NCBI GenBank assembly: GCA_026388715.1 | Contig: JAPLJF010000001.1 | Coordinates: 62,001-126,000, forward strand | Length of the DNA: 64,000 nucleotides | Direction of reading: 5' to 3' | Source of the DNA: Deltaproteobacteria bacterium | GTDB lineage: Bacteria > Desulfobacterota > Desulfobulbia > Desulfobulbales > Desulfocapsaceae | The notes under the pieces: generated by a model | The model's input: only the letters and a program-made list of their open reading frames with translations | Database searches by the model: none | Told to the model about the DNA's origin: nothing | Shown: positions 37,005 to 46,600 of the stretch, piece after piece | Layout: every line of letters begins with the position of its first letter | How positions within the stretch are numbered: the stretch's first letter is position 1 | Made by a program: the position numbers and the translations under genes

Positions 37005-37427
37005 TCAGGAGGCCGCTTTTTTCCCCTGCTCCTTGGAGTAGGCCCCAAGGGCTTGGTCCATCCCAAGGACATGACTTTTATCCAGAAGGCTCAGTTCATT
37101 CTGGATAGCGCGAACAATACCTGGTTGCATGCCATTTTTTGTGGACTCTCTCTGAAGTTCTGTAAGGAGTTTTGCGAAATAGCGATGGGTTTCGATTTGT
37201 TCAGGATGGGCTGGACAGGATGAGGCCTTCCTGTATTGCTTGTCCATGGTAAAATGTCTGGTAACGTAAAATCCCAGTTACGTCAAAATGTTATCAATAT
37301 CTGAATGTTTCAGGCCCTTGGCAAGGGCCTCGCTGAGTTTGTTGTCGTAGAGGAGGAGTTGCTTGTGCCGGGTATCGATTACGGGGATACCAATCTTGAA
37401 TTCATCTTTCCACTGCAGGGGGTTCAT
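37005..37427 (-). pseudogene. Bacteriohemerythrin interrupted by an in-frame TAA
   Basis: The frame from ATG 37427 gives LQWKDEFKIGIPVIDTRHKQ and on to ILT, then TAA (37278-37280), and resumes in the same frame with LGFYVTRHFTMDKQYRK and ends with KSHVLGMDQALGAY. This is the hemerythrin pattern: W..F.IGI..ID..HK, then HF..E, then H...D. ILT-stop-L occupies a site where Gln is common, so CAA to TAA is the simplest explanation. Further decay is seen: the HxxxE Glu is Asp, and the first His of the usual HxxxH is Gln (QIETH). The oxygen-binding di-iron site is incomplete. The 80-residue downstream part alone is unlikely to be functional. Confidence 0.75.
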
Positions 37428-37488
37428 CCTTTCATATTTAGGGGCCGTTTACGACATTCCACTGTTGCAGTCAGTTGAGAACAACAGT

Positions 37489-37794
37489 TCAGGGTCGTTT
37501 ATTGGAGATGAGGCCCTGTAATTCTGCCAGTTCTTCAAGGAGATCAAGGGCTAGGGCGGCGCCGGGGAGATTGACCCTCAGATCCTGTTGCAGGCGCAAA
37601 GTGATCTGGATCCGTTTAATTTCAATGGCCCCAAAGCACCAGTTCCGTGGGTTGTCACCCATGGGGGAGATGACCCCTTCGTCTATCATCTCGTAGATCA
37701 TCTGGGCATTGACCCGGCACAGGGTACAGCATTGGTGCAGGGAATAAGCGGTTGTTTCGTCAAGCACTGTGCATGGAAGTATGGTGTTGGTCAT
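37489..37794 (-). CDS. cbpM: Chaperone modulator CbpM
   Basis: 101 residues with a MerR-like N-terminal helical region (MIYEMIDEGVISPMGDNPRN) and a C-terminal helix pair (ALALDLLEELAELQGLI). CbpM binds the J domain of CbpA and inhibits its co-chaperone and DNA-binding activity. The gene starts 2 bases after the cbpA stop, the standard cbpAM arrangement. Confidence 0.9.
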   Translation of the reverse strand: MTNTILPCTVLDETTAYSLHQCCTLCRVNAQMIYEMIDEGVISPMGDNPRNWCFGAIEIKRIQITLRLQQDLRVNLPGAALALDLLEELAELQGLISNKRP

Positions 37795-37796
37795 GA

Positions 37797-38759
37797 TTAT
37801 ACTCCTAAACCACTGCGTGGATTTGTCGGCATGAGCTCGGCCATCTGTTCGTAGATTTTTTTCTGGGCGTCAGTTACTGGTTCCGGGGTGACAATGGCCA
37901 GGGTGACATATTGATGACCACTCTGAGTGGTGGAGGAGAGTCCGCGTCCTTTCAGGCGAAGCTTCTTTCCAGTCTGGGAGCCGGGTGGGATTTTCAGATC
38001 CACTATCCCTCCCAGGGTCGGCACCGAGACGGTCGCGCCCAGCGCTGCCTCCCAGGGCGTGACTGGCAGGGAGAGCAGGATGTCGCGTTTGTCCATGGTG
38101 AAGATCCGGTGCGGTGCAAAGGCTATTTCCAGGAAGAGATCACCATTACCTGCCTGACCGGCACCATGACCACCCTGGCCTTCAAGTCTGATCTGCTGTC
38201 CTTCTATGATTCCTTTGGGGATTGAGAGGTTTATGGTGTGCGGGGAAGTGGACGCACGACCGTTTTGATCGACAACCGGTCTGTTGAGGGTGATGGTCTT
38301 CTGGGCGCCCAGATAACTGTCTTCCAGATTGATTACGATCTTGGCATGGACATCCTGACCTCGGGCATGAAAGGCCCCGTGGGGGTGAAACCCAGGTCTG
38401 GCATGGGAGAAGCCGCTGCTTTTGCCAAAGAGCGATTCGAAAAAGTCACTGAACTGTGAGGCGTCAGCCTGGGTAAAGCCGCCACCGCTGAATTCAAAAC
38501 CGGCATCCCAATTGGGCGGCGGCTCAAAGTCCTGGCCCGCCTGCCAGTTGCTGCCGAATTTATCATAGGCCGCCCTTTTTTCAGGGTCCTGGAGGACTTC
38601 ATAGGCTTCGCCCAGTTCCTTGAACTTCTCTTCCGCGTCATGGCTTTTATTGACATCGGGATGGAGCTTTCTGGCCAGCTTGCGGTATGCCCGTTTGATC
38701 TCGTCCTGGGAGGCATCTTTTTTCAGATCGAGGGTCTGGTAATAATCCTTGAATTTCAT
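37797..38759 (-). CDS. cbpA: Curved DNA-binding protein / DnaJ-class co-chaperone CbpA
   Basis: 320 residues from ATG 38759; the frame upstream of it has no start support. J domain at the N-terminus with the essential HPD (KLHPDVNK), a Gly/Phe-rich linker, and two beta-barrel substrate-binding domains without the DnaJ zinc fingers (PHTINLSIPKGIIEGQQIRL, VDLKIPPGSQTGKKLRLKGR). It stimulates DnaK and binds nucleoid DNA. Confidence 0.95.
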   Translation of the reverse strand: MKFKDYYQTLDLKKDASQDEIKRAYRKLARKLHPDVNKSHDAEEKFKELGEAYEVLQDPEKRAAYDKFGSNWQAGQDFEPPPNWDAGFEFSGGGFTQADASQFSDFFESLFGKSSGFSHARPGFHPHGAFHARGQDVHAKIVINLEDSYLGAQKTITLNRPVVDQNGRASTSPHTINLSIPKGIIEGQQIRLEGQGGHGAGQAGNGDLFLEIAFAPHRIFTMDKRDILLSLPVTPWEAALGATVSVPTLGGIVDLKIPPGSQTGKKLRLKGRGLSSTTQSGHQYVTLAIVTPEPVTDAQKKIYEQMAELMPTNPRSGLGV

Positions 38760-38908
38760 TATGATTATCCTTGCCTGGTTCCAAAGGGGTGGTGGCGAAT
38801 AAGAGGGCGGGGAACCTTTTATCCTCAAGGCACCCTCAACTGTATCTTAACTTGACACAACTTTATGTTACCGCATACTATACTGTAAATTAAAGGGAAA
38901 AAAACAAG

Positions 38909-39430
38909 ATGAAAGAGATAATTTTTCTTATCGGTTTTCGGGCCGTGGGAAAAACAACGGTCGGCAGGCAACTGGCCGATCGTCTCGGTTTTTCCTTTCT
39001 GGATACGGATATCCTTATCTGTGAGAAGAAAGGCGCCACGGTGAATGATATCGTCAAGGCTGAGGGCTGGAACGGGTTTCGTCATTGTGAGCAGGAGGTT
39101 TTGCAGGGACTTGGCAAGCAGAGGCGATGCGTGATTGCCACCGGCGGCGGCGCTATCCTGCATCGGCATCTGTGGCCGCTTTTAAAGGAGCATGGCCCTG
39201 TAGTCTGGTTGACTGCGGATCCTGATATTCTTTGTCAGCGGATACTGGCTGACAGCGCCAGTGATGGCCTCCGTCCTTCCTTGTCCGGAAAAGGGGTGTG
39301 TGTGGAGGTGCGGGAGATCCTTGCGATCAGGGAACCTTTGTACCGTGAAATAGCCGATATCATTGTTGATACTGGTAAGTTTAGCGTGCCAGAGGTTTTG
39401 GAATTTATTGTTACAGCAGTCAGTACTTGA
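38909..39430 (+). CDS. aroK: Shikimate kinase
   Basis: 173 residues. P-loop GFRAVGKTT near residue 8, shikimate-binding DTD (SFLDTDILI), FRHCEQEVL and the ATGGGAI motif. It phosphorylates shikimate at O3. It is followed 12 bases later by aroC, giving an aromatic amino acid operon. Confidence 0.95.
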   Translation: MKEIIFLIGFRAVGKTTVGRQLADRLGFSFLDTDILICEKKGATVNDIVKAEGWNGFRHCEQEVLQGLGKQRRCVIATGGGAILHRHLWPLLKEHGPVVWLTADPDILCQRILADSASDGLRPSLSGKGVCVEVREILAIREPLYREIADIIVDTGKFSVPEVLEFIVTAVST

Positions 39431-39442
39431 TGAGAGGGAAAA

Positions 39443-40522
39443 ATGGCAGGAAATACCTTTGGTAAATTATTCCGGGTGACCACCTGGGGGGAGTCGCATG
39501 GCACAGCCGTGGGGGCGGTGATAGACGGATGTCCGCCAGGGATAATCCTTGATCCCAGGGAGTTGCAAAAGGAGATGGATCGCCGGCGGCCAGGACAGGG
39601 AGGAGCTTCCAGCCCGCGCAAGGAGCCGGATCAGGTGGAAATCCTCTCCGGGGTCTTTATCCCTGCTGGTGAGGATCTGCCGCGAAGCACCGGCACTCCC
39701 ATCTCGCTTGTTATCTATAATAAGGACGCCCATTCCAAGTCTTATGACGGACTGCGGGATATCTTCAGGCCAGGGCATGGCGATGTGACCTATCTTGCCA
39801 AATATGGCATTCGCGATCATCGCGGGGGTGGTCGGGCCTCGGCCCGGGAGACGGCGGCCCGCGTCGCGGCAGGGGCAGTTGCCAAGCAGCTCTTGCTGCT
39901 GCACAATATCGAGGTGTGCGCCTATACCGTGGCCTTGGGGGGGATTCAGGTACGGCAGCGGGATCTGTCTCTGATCGAGAGCAACAGCTACTTCTGTCCG
40001 GACGCAGAGGCGGCCGAGATGATGGAGCAGCGGGTGCAGGAGGTACGCAGCCAGGGGGACACCCTGGGCGGGATCGTGGAGATCGTGGCCTCCTGTCCGG
40101 CAGGCCTTGGCGAGCCGGTGTTTGACAAGCTTGAGGCCGAGCTGGCCCATGGGCTCATGTCCATTGGTGCGGTCAAGGGGGTAGAGATTGGCGCCGGATT
40201 TGCCGCAGCCGGGATGCTTGGTTCGGAGAATAATGATCCTATCGGCCCCTTGGGGTTTCTTTCGAATAATGCCGGGGGGATTCTGGCCGGCATTTCCAAC
40301 GGGGCCCCCCTGGTGATCAGGGTGGCCGTCAAACCGATCCCCTCCATCGCCAGGGAGCAGCAGACCGTCAACTTGGCCAATGAGCCGGTGACGATCAAGG
40401 TCGGGGGCCGTCATGATATCGCCGCCATCCCCAGGATCATCCCGGTCTGTGAGGCCATGGTTCGATTGACCCTGGCTGACCATCTGCTACGGCAGATGGC
40501 CGTCGATTGCCGGGAGGGGTGA
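39443..40522 (+). CDS. aroC: Chorismate synthase
   Basis: 359 residues. FMN-dependent enzyme converting EPSP to chorismate. Signature motifs are present: [37 protein letters not shown] (with [15 protein letters not shown]) and the C-terminal [21 protein letters not shown] precedes the start. It is the second gene after aroK, with glgA 6 bases downstream. Confidence 0.97.
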   Translation: MAGNTFGKLFRVTTWGESHGTAVGAVIDGCPPGIILDPRELQKEMDRRRPGQGGASSPRKEPDQVEILSGVFIPAGEDLPRSTGTPISLVIYNKDAHSKSYDGLRDIFRPGHGDVTYLAKYGIRDHRGGGRASARETAARVAAGAVAKQLLLLHNIEVCAYTVALGGIQVRQRDLSLIESNSYFCPDAEAAEMMEQRVQEVRSQGDTLGGIVEIVASCPAGLGEPVFDKLEAELAHGLMSIGAVKGVEIGAGFAAAGMLGSENNDPIGPLGFLSNNAGGILAGISNGAPLVIRVAVKPIPSIAREQQTVNLANEPVTIKVGGRHDIAAIPRIIPVCEAMVRLTLADHLLRQMAVDCREG

Positions 40523-40528
40523 GATTCC

Positions 40529-42238
40529 ATGGGCAAAAAAGGTGAAGTCGCTCCTGTTTCGTCCTTGGCGCCCGAGATACTGGGCCATGGGCAGGACGCC
40601 ATTCACACCATCTGGATGCTGACCCGTGAGTATGGCCATCTGGCCGGGGCGGGTGGGGTCAGGGACGTGGTTCAGCAATTGAGCAGGGCCCTTGCCGGGA
40701 GGGATGAACGCTCGGTGAGTGTGGTCATGCCGTGTTATGGCTTTATGGACCCATCTTCTCTGGGTTTTCTCCCTCTTGCTGATCCTCTTTTTCCTGAACG
40801 TGAGCTTGCATATGAGGTGGATCTTGATTATGCCCATGTGGAGCGCCGGGAAAAGGTGCGGGTCTGGACGGCCAGGATAGACAGGGTGACCCTCTATCTC
40901 CTTGAGGCCGATCGTTTTGCCGAAAAGGTAGCAGTTTATACCTATACGGCGGAGGACGAGGCTGTAGATCCCGCCCATATAGCAGGAGAGGGCCATATCG
41001 ATTATTTTGCCATGAATATCCTGCTCCAGAAGGGGGCGCTGGATCTCATGCTTCTTTTGGGCGCTTGTCCTGATATCATCCACTGCCATGATGGTCATAG
41101 CGCGGTACTGCCTGCCATGATCCGTGAAAACAGCGGGCTGCGCCATTTTTTTCGCGTGACTGGTGTTGTCGTGACCATCCATAATGCGGGCAAAGGCTAT
41201 CATCAGGAAGTGGCGGATCTTTCCTTTGCTCATGCCATTACCGGTCTGCCCTGGAAGGTTATTATGGGCAGCCGTCTTGCCGATTGCTTTGATCCCTTGC
41301 TGGCGGCGGCCCAGTATGCGGTGATGAATACGGTCAGTGAACAGTATGCCCGTGAGCTGCAGGAGAGTAATGATGACCTGCTGACCGGCTGGCTTGGCCA
41401 TACCCTGCTGGAGCGGGGGGTGATCCTGAAAGGGGTGACCAATGGCATTGACCCTGCGGAGTTTGATCCGGCAGAACCAGGGAAGAGCGGGGTTGATGTT
41501 CCTTTCAATCCTCTAGCAGACGGCGCTCTGAAAGGAAAGCGGACCTGTAAGGAGATCCTGTTACGGGAGCTTGCCGGCGATCGGACTGTTGGGGGGATTC
41601 TGCCCATCGGCTCCCTTGAGTTCAGGCCTGATCTGCCGCTTTTTACCTTTATTGGCCGTCTTAATGAACAAAAAGGGGTTGATGTCCTGCTGGCTGCCTT
41701 GCGGGGGCTTCTGCAAAATGAAGCCGCTCCCGTCACTTCTGGCTCTCAAGCCAAGGGCTCGTCCCGGGACGTCACCGCTTTTCAGTTTCTGTTGTTGGGC
41801 ACTGGTGGCCAGGATGAAGAACTGGACTTGGCCAGTCTGGCGGAAAAGGAAGAGAATCGAGGCCGGGTCTGTATTCTGAAGGGTTTTAATCCGGCCCTGG
41901 CTAACCGGATCTATGCTGCTGGAGATTTTTTTCTGATCCCTTCCCGCTATGAACCCTGCGGTCTGACTGATTTTATTGCCCAGCTTTTTGGAAATCTGCC
42001 CATCGTTCATCATGTGGGTGGTCTGGTTAAAGTCCTGGATGGCGAAACCGGTTTCTCCTACATCCCGCATACCCCGGCGGCGCTGAGTGAGGCGATGCAG
42101 AGGGCCATGGCCCTGTATCAAGAATATCCTGCCAGGATCAGGAAGATGCAGCGGCAAGCCGCCAAGCGAATTCATGAGAGGCATACCTGGCAGAGGGTGA
42201 TGAAACAGTATCTGCAACTGTATAACGAAGCGAAGTGA
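40529..42238 (+). CDS. glgA: Glycogen/starch synthase (GT5)
   Basis: 569 residues. The N-terminal GT5 domain has GGVRDVVQQLSRAL in place of the canonical KTGGLADV, and DIIHCHDGHSAVLPA. The C-terminal Rossmann domain has TFIGRLNEQKGVDVLLAAL, the catalytic Glu in SRYEPCGL and IVHHVGGL. It transfers glucose from ADP- or UDP-glucose to an alpha-glucan. The N-terminal loop lacks the usual Lys, so the sugar-nucleotide may differ from ADP-glucose. It stands between aroC and gap and may be co-transcribed with aroKC. Confidence 0.9.
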   Translation: MGKKGEVAPVSSLAPEILGHGQDAIHTIWMLTREYGHLAGAGGVRDVVQQLSRALAGRDERSVSVVMPCYGFMDPSSLGFLPLADPLFPERELAYEVDLDYAHVERREKVRVWTARIDRVTLYLLEADRFAEKVAVYTYTAEDEAVDPAHIAGEGHIDYFAMNILLQKGALDLMLLLGACPDIIHCHDGHSAVLPAMIRENSGLRHFFRVTGVVVTIHNAGKGYHQEVADLSFAHAITGLPWKVIMGSRLADCFDPLLAAAQYAVMNTVSEQYARELQESNDDLLTGWLGHTLLERGVILKGVTNGIDPAEFDPAEPGKSGVDVPFNPLADGALKGKRTCKEILLRELAGDRTVGGILPIGSLEFRPDLPLFTFIGRLNEQKGVDVLLAALRGLLQNEAAPVTSGSQAKGSSRDVTAFQFLLLGTGGQDEELDLASLAEKEENRGRVCILKGFNPALANRIYAAGDFFLIPSRYEPCGLTDFIAQLFGNLPIVHHVGGLVKVLDGETGFSYIPHTPAALSEAMQRAMALYQEYPARIRKMQRQAAKRIHERHTWQRVMKQYLQLYNEAK

Positions 42239-42341
42239 CGGCCATGGACGGGCTTAATGCCGCGAGAGCCAGGGATGGCGGTAGTTGGCCGATATAAACC
42301 AGGTTCATGGATAACTGATCGTTGAAGCAAGGGGATTGGAT

Positions 42342-43346
42342 ATGACGATAAAAATCGGGATAAATGGTTTTGGGCGTATTGGCAGAAATATCTTTCGGGC
42401 GATCAGTAAAGATCCGGCTTTTGCTGATATTGAGGTGGTGGCCATCAATGATCTTACTGATAATGCTACCCTCGGTCATCTGCTCCAGTATGATTCGATC
42501 ATGGGGATCTATGAAAAGAAGGTGGAGAGTGACGAGAGTGGAATCACTGTTGACGGCCGTCATATTGCAGTTACCAGTCATCGTAATCCGGTTGATATCC
42601 CCTGGGGAAAAATGGGAGCGGAGTATGTTGCTGAATGCACGGGGATCTTCCGCGACAGTGATTCGCTGAAGACCCATATTGATGCCGGAGCCCGGAAGGT
42701 GATTCTGTCCGCTCCTGCCAAGGGGGACGTCAAGACCTTTGTCATGGGGGTCAATGAGGATGAATATGATCCGACCCTGCATCATGTGGTGTCCAATGCC
42801 TCCTGTACCACCAACTGCCTGGCCCCTCTGGCCCAGGTCATCCTTGATAACTTCGGCATTAAGCGGGGGCTGATGACCACGATCCATTCCTATACCGGTG
42901 ATCAGCGCCTCCTTGACTTCCCGCACTCTGATCTGCGTCGGGCCCGGGCTGCCGGTCTGTCAATGATCCCCACCAAGACCGGGGCCGCCGCCGCCGTGGC
43001 TCTCGTTATCCCGGCGTTGAAGGGCAAGTTTGACGGCCTGGCAGTGCGGGTGCCCACCCCTAACGTCTCGCTTGTCGATGTCGTGATGGAGGTGGAAAGG
43101 GAGACCACGGTTATTGAGGTGAATCAGGCTTTTCAGAAGGCGGCCAATAAGTATCTGGGATACACGGAACTACCGCTGGTCTCTATTGATTTTCAGGGAG
43201 ATTCCCATTCGTCCATCATTGATGCCCAGTCAACCAAAGTGATTGGTACTTCGGTCAAGGTGATGAGCTGGTATGACAATGAGTGGGGCTATTCCAACCG
43301 GATGCTTGATCTGATCCTTCATATGGAGGCCAATAAGCCTATGTAG
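42342..43346 (+). CDS. gap: Glyceraldehyde-3-phosphate dehydrogenase, type I
   Basis: 334 residues from ATG 42342 (AAGGGG upstream). NAD-binding IGINGFGRIGRN, catalytic Cys155 in SNASCTTNCLAP, and the C-terminal WYDNEWGYSNRMLDL. Central glycolysis/gluconeogenesis. No partner pgk is beside it. Confidence 0.97.
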   Translation: MTIKIGINGFGRIGRNIFRAISKDPAFADIEVVAINDLTDNATLGHLLQYDSIMGIYEKKVESDESGITVDGRHIAVTSHRNPVDIPWGKMGAEYVAECTGIFRDSDSLKTHIDAGARKVILSAPAKGDVKTFVMGVNEDEYDPTLHHVVSNASCTTNCLAPLAQVILDNFGIKRGLMTTIHSYTGDQRLLDFPHSDLRRARAAGLSMIPTKTGAAAAVALVIPALKGKFDGLAVRVPTPNVSLVDVVMEVERETTVIEVNQAFQKAANKYLGYTELPLVSIDFQGDSHSSIIDAQSTKVIGTSVKVMSWYDNEWGYSNRMLDLILHMEANKPM

Positions 43347-43429
43347 GCAGGGAGTCCTTCAGTGATCGTAAATTCAGCATGAAGGACTATTTCGCGCCGA
43401 GGCGCGGAGGCGCAAAGGATAGCCTGAAT

Positions 43430-43661
43430 CCTGGTTTCCATGCGCCGCATCCAGACGTTCATGCCGATGTCGTTCATCACTCCAAAGGGCACTGACTGTT
43501 TTCGGTGCAAGCAGTTGTCTGGCTTTTGCCATGTTCAATGATTATTTTTACCAATCAGAGTATGGTGCGAATTATTCTCAATACTCGATTTTGTCGGCAA
43601 TTATAATCGGGATGCAACGCGCATTCACAATGAGGTTCGCATGCGGCGCATGGGAACCAGG
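43430..43661. repeat. MITE-like element with 23-base terminal inverted repeats
   Basis: The left end (43430-43452, CCTGGTTTCCATGCGCCGCA then TCC) and the right end (43639-43661) are reverse complements with two mismatches. They bound a 232-base non-coding unit between gap and the PPDK-like gene. No convincing target duplication is visible at the edges. The right arm runs into AGGTAAAGT just before the next ATG, so the element may supply that gene's ribosome binding site. A 63-codon minus-strand frame through the left part looks accidental. Confidence 0.65.
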
Positions 43662-43667
43662 TAAAGT

Positions 43668-46600
43668 ATGAACAAAATGCCAACAGCAGCAGAGATAGAG
43701 TCTGATGCCCTGAAGGCCAATCTGGCGGAGACGGCAGGTGAGGTGGTCATCGATCCCAAGCTCCGACTGCTGCTCGATATTGTCTCGGGGTATAAGGGGA
43801 TTTATTCATCCCTAGAACATTTACTCTACGAGATCTGCCATCCCTATCGGAACTGGGGTCTGCTCATCCCCCAGCTCCGCAGCTTTTGCCTGAAAAACAG
43901 CAGTTATTATCAGCGCCACGCGCAGGGGCCAGCGGCTTTTACCCTGCTCACGGACTTGTTTCTTCAGGCCCTGAACGATTCGGCGAAAAAGGGAACCCTG
44001 CTCATCCAGATTATCGAAGCGCAACTGGCCTGGGTGGAGAAGTTGCTCTCGCTCTTTAGTACCGAGGATCTGCAACGCTTCGGGCCGGCCCTGAATGGCT
44101 ATTTCCATCGACTCTCTACCTTTGATCAGAGTGACCCGGCCATCATGATGTATATTGTTCAGGGTCAGCATCCCATGAAAAAACTGGCCCTTCGTCTCCT
44201 CGCCTTTTCTCAGGATAAATCGCTGATCTTCGATTATCGGCCTGTCTCCGCGCTCATGCGTATCATCCTTGACCGGAATTATAATTACTGGTTGCAGGAA
44301 GATGATCCTCTGCCCTGGTTCCTTGGCCGTTGTGGGGCCCTGTGTGAGGACTTCCATTCCGGGCAGCTTTTTGCCGCAATCTCTCATGACACCATGCGCC
44401 GGCATCAGGAGAAGCTTGCGGCCATTGATATTGAGACTGATCCCTTCAAGGGGCTGGAGGAGATTCTTACCTTGCCGGCCCATGTCGATATTGTCCGGCT
44501 GTATAAGGAGATCCCTGCCCGCCTGGCCACGGTTGAGGTTGGTGGAGAGGACAAGGAGGTGGCTGGTTCCGATCATATCCCGTCGGGAAACCGCTTTGCC
44601 GAAAATCAGAAGCTGTTGTTTCTCTTTCGGATCATGGACACCAGGGGACTCTATCTGATCCATGAAGAAACCCTGCGTGAGATCAATCGCAGCCTGGTGC
44701 AGCTGATCCGGCAGCAGAGCTTTGAAGAGATTGAGCAGTTTCTGCTCACTACCTTTCAGCTTCTGCGGGCCAATGTCCGTAAATATCCGCATACCTCTCT
44801 GCAGTGTATTCAGGTGCTGGGCGGCGAGGTCTTTGATCGGGGCAAGAGCCGGATGGTGGAGGCCTTTCTCTGGGAGGTGGTTCGTTTCGGTTTTCAGTAT
44901 GCCAATGTCATGGGTGTGGATGAAGACTGGCAGCCCCTGACCAATCCGGCCCATCTGACCAATATCCGGGTCTGGCTCAACCTTATCATGCAGGAACCGA
45001 AATGGTGTTCCACCCTTTTTTCGGCGCTGATTATCAATCTGAAATTGACCGGAACCTGCGTCAAGGACACAGATCTTTTTCAGCGGGATATCACCCAGCT
45101 ACTCAATCATCCCATCGAGCCCATTTATAATCTGGCCAAACAGTTCACCAAGCTGATGCCGGTTTTTTTCAATGAGATCGGGGCGGAAGGCGAACTGCGT
45201 GATGTCTCCACCGAGCTTGACGAGATCCACAAGCGGCGTGATGTGCTGATCCATTTTCTGCGCAAGCAGAGTCATGTGGAGAGCTCCAATCTCATCGTCG
45301 GCTTTCTCAAGGCCATTTTCCTCTTCTGGAAGACAAAGAATAAAGAGCCGCTGCTGCCGTTCCTGCCTTCGGAGGTGTATGCGGAGGTCGCCGGCTCCGG
45401 CCCCTTTGTTGATGACCAGAATATCCTGTCCCAGCGGATCTGTCAGCAGCTGCAGTTTCAGGGCATGAATGATCTCCTCTCCTGGAAGCGCGAGGAGAGA
45501 CAGCAGTATCTGGAGGCGCAGACCGACCTGCCGGTGGCGGAGAGGCGACGTTTTGATCTGCTGGTGCAGATGTTTCAACTGCTGCATCAGAAATATAATC
45601 TTGGGTTTCAGGAACTTCGTTCGGAGCTGCAGCAGGCTGTTCAGGAAGGATTCCCCGAGATGGAGAACCTGCTGGCTGATCTGGAAAGCTGCGACACGGA
45701 AGGGTGTCTATCGGCGCTTTTGAATACCCTGGAAGGGTTGAAGGAAACCATTCTGTCCAAGGAGCATTTTGAGGCCAGGGAAGATATCTATTACAAGCGT
45801 CATATCGCCGTTGATATTCCTTCGGTCTATGGCCGGTACGCGGAACGGAAATTTGACAGTCTGAGCCTGACCTTCCGTCTGGAGAATCTGGCCACTATCT
45901 ATCTGGAGAAACTGCCGGAAACCGTCAATCTCTCCTTTATCACCGAGGTCACCTTTTACCGCATCGTCAAATGTCTCAAGCTGTACATGCAGGCCCTGCG
46001 GATTGACGGCATCTCTTCCCGGCGTCTGGACACCTATATGCTGCTGCTGCGTAGTTCTTTGCGGCTCAAACGTTTTTCCTATACTCAGTATCTTGATATC
46101 TTCCGGGGACTTTCCGAAGGGGTCAAGGATGTTATTTATTCTTTTTATACCAATATCCATCAGAATAATCTTTCCATCATCATCCCCCAGATCGGTGAGA
46201 AGAATCTGCTCACCAAGTATCGTTCCCAGTGGGATGACAAGGAGATGGTGAACACGGTGCATCGCCTGTCCGAATCCTTTCTCCGGGATCTGATTGCTTC
46301 CACCTTTGGTCTGCAGCATCTGGATAATTTTATTACCCGGATCATCGGGACCCTGGAGATTCAGAAAAATATGCTTGATCAGCGGATGCTTGATCTGCTC
46401 ATGACCTATAATCCGGAAAAGGCGATCTCCCTGCTCCATCGGGTGACCCCCTATACCCATGACCTGATCCATCTGGGCAACAAGGGTTTTAATCTGGTGA
46501 CTCTCCATGAAGACAATATGCCGGTGCCGCCTGCCTTTATTATTACCACCGAGGTCTTTCGCTGCCGGGAGGTGATCTATGGTTTTGCCAAGGCCAGGGA

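Noticed and set aside
17395..37427. Reassignment of TAA to glutamine, suggested by in-frame TAA codons at probable Gln sites
   Set aside because: TAA is the functional stop of many intact genes in the window (gspG, gspE, hemL and others), and the interrupted genes show other signs of decay.
43319..43510. 63-codon minus-strand frame upstream of the PPDK-like gene
   Set aside because: It runs through the end of gap and the inverted-repeat element, has no ribosome binding site and no recognisable domain.
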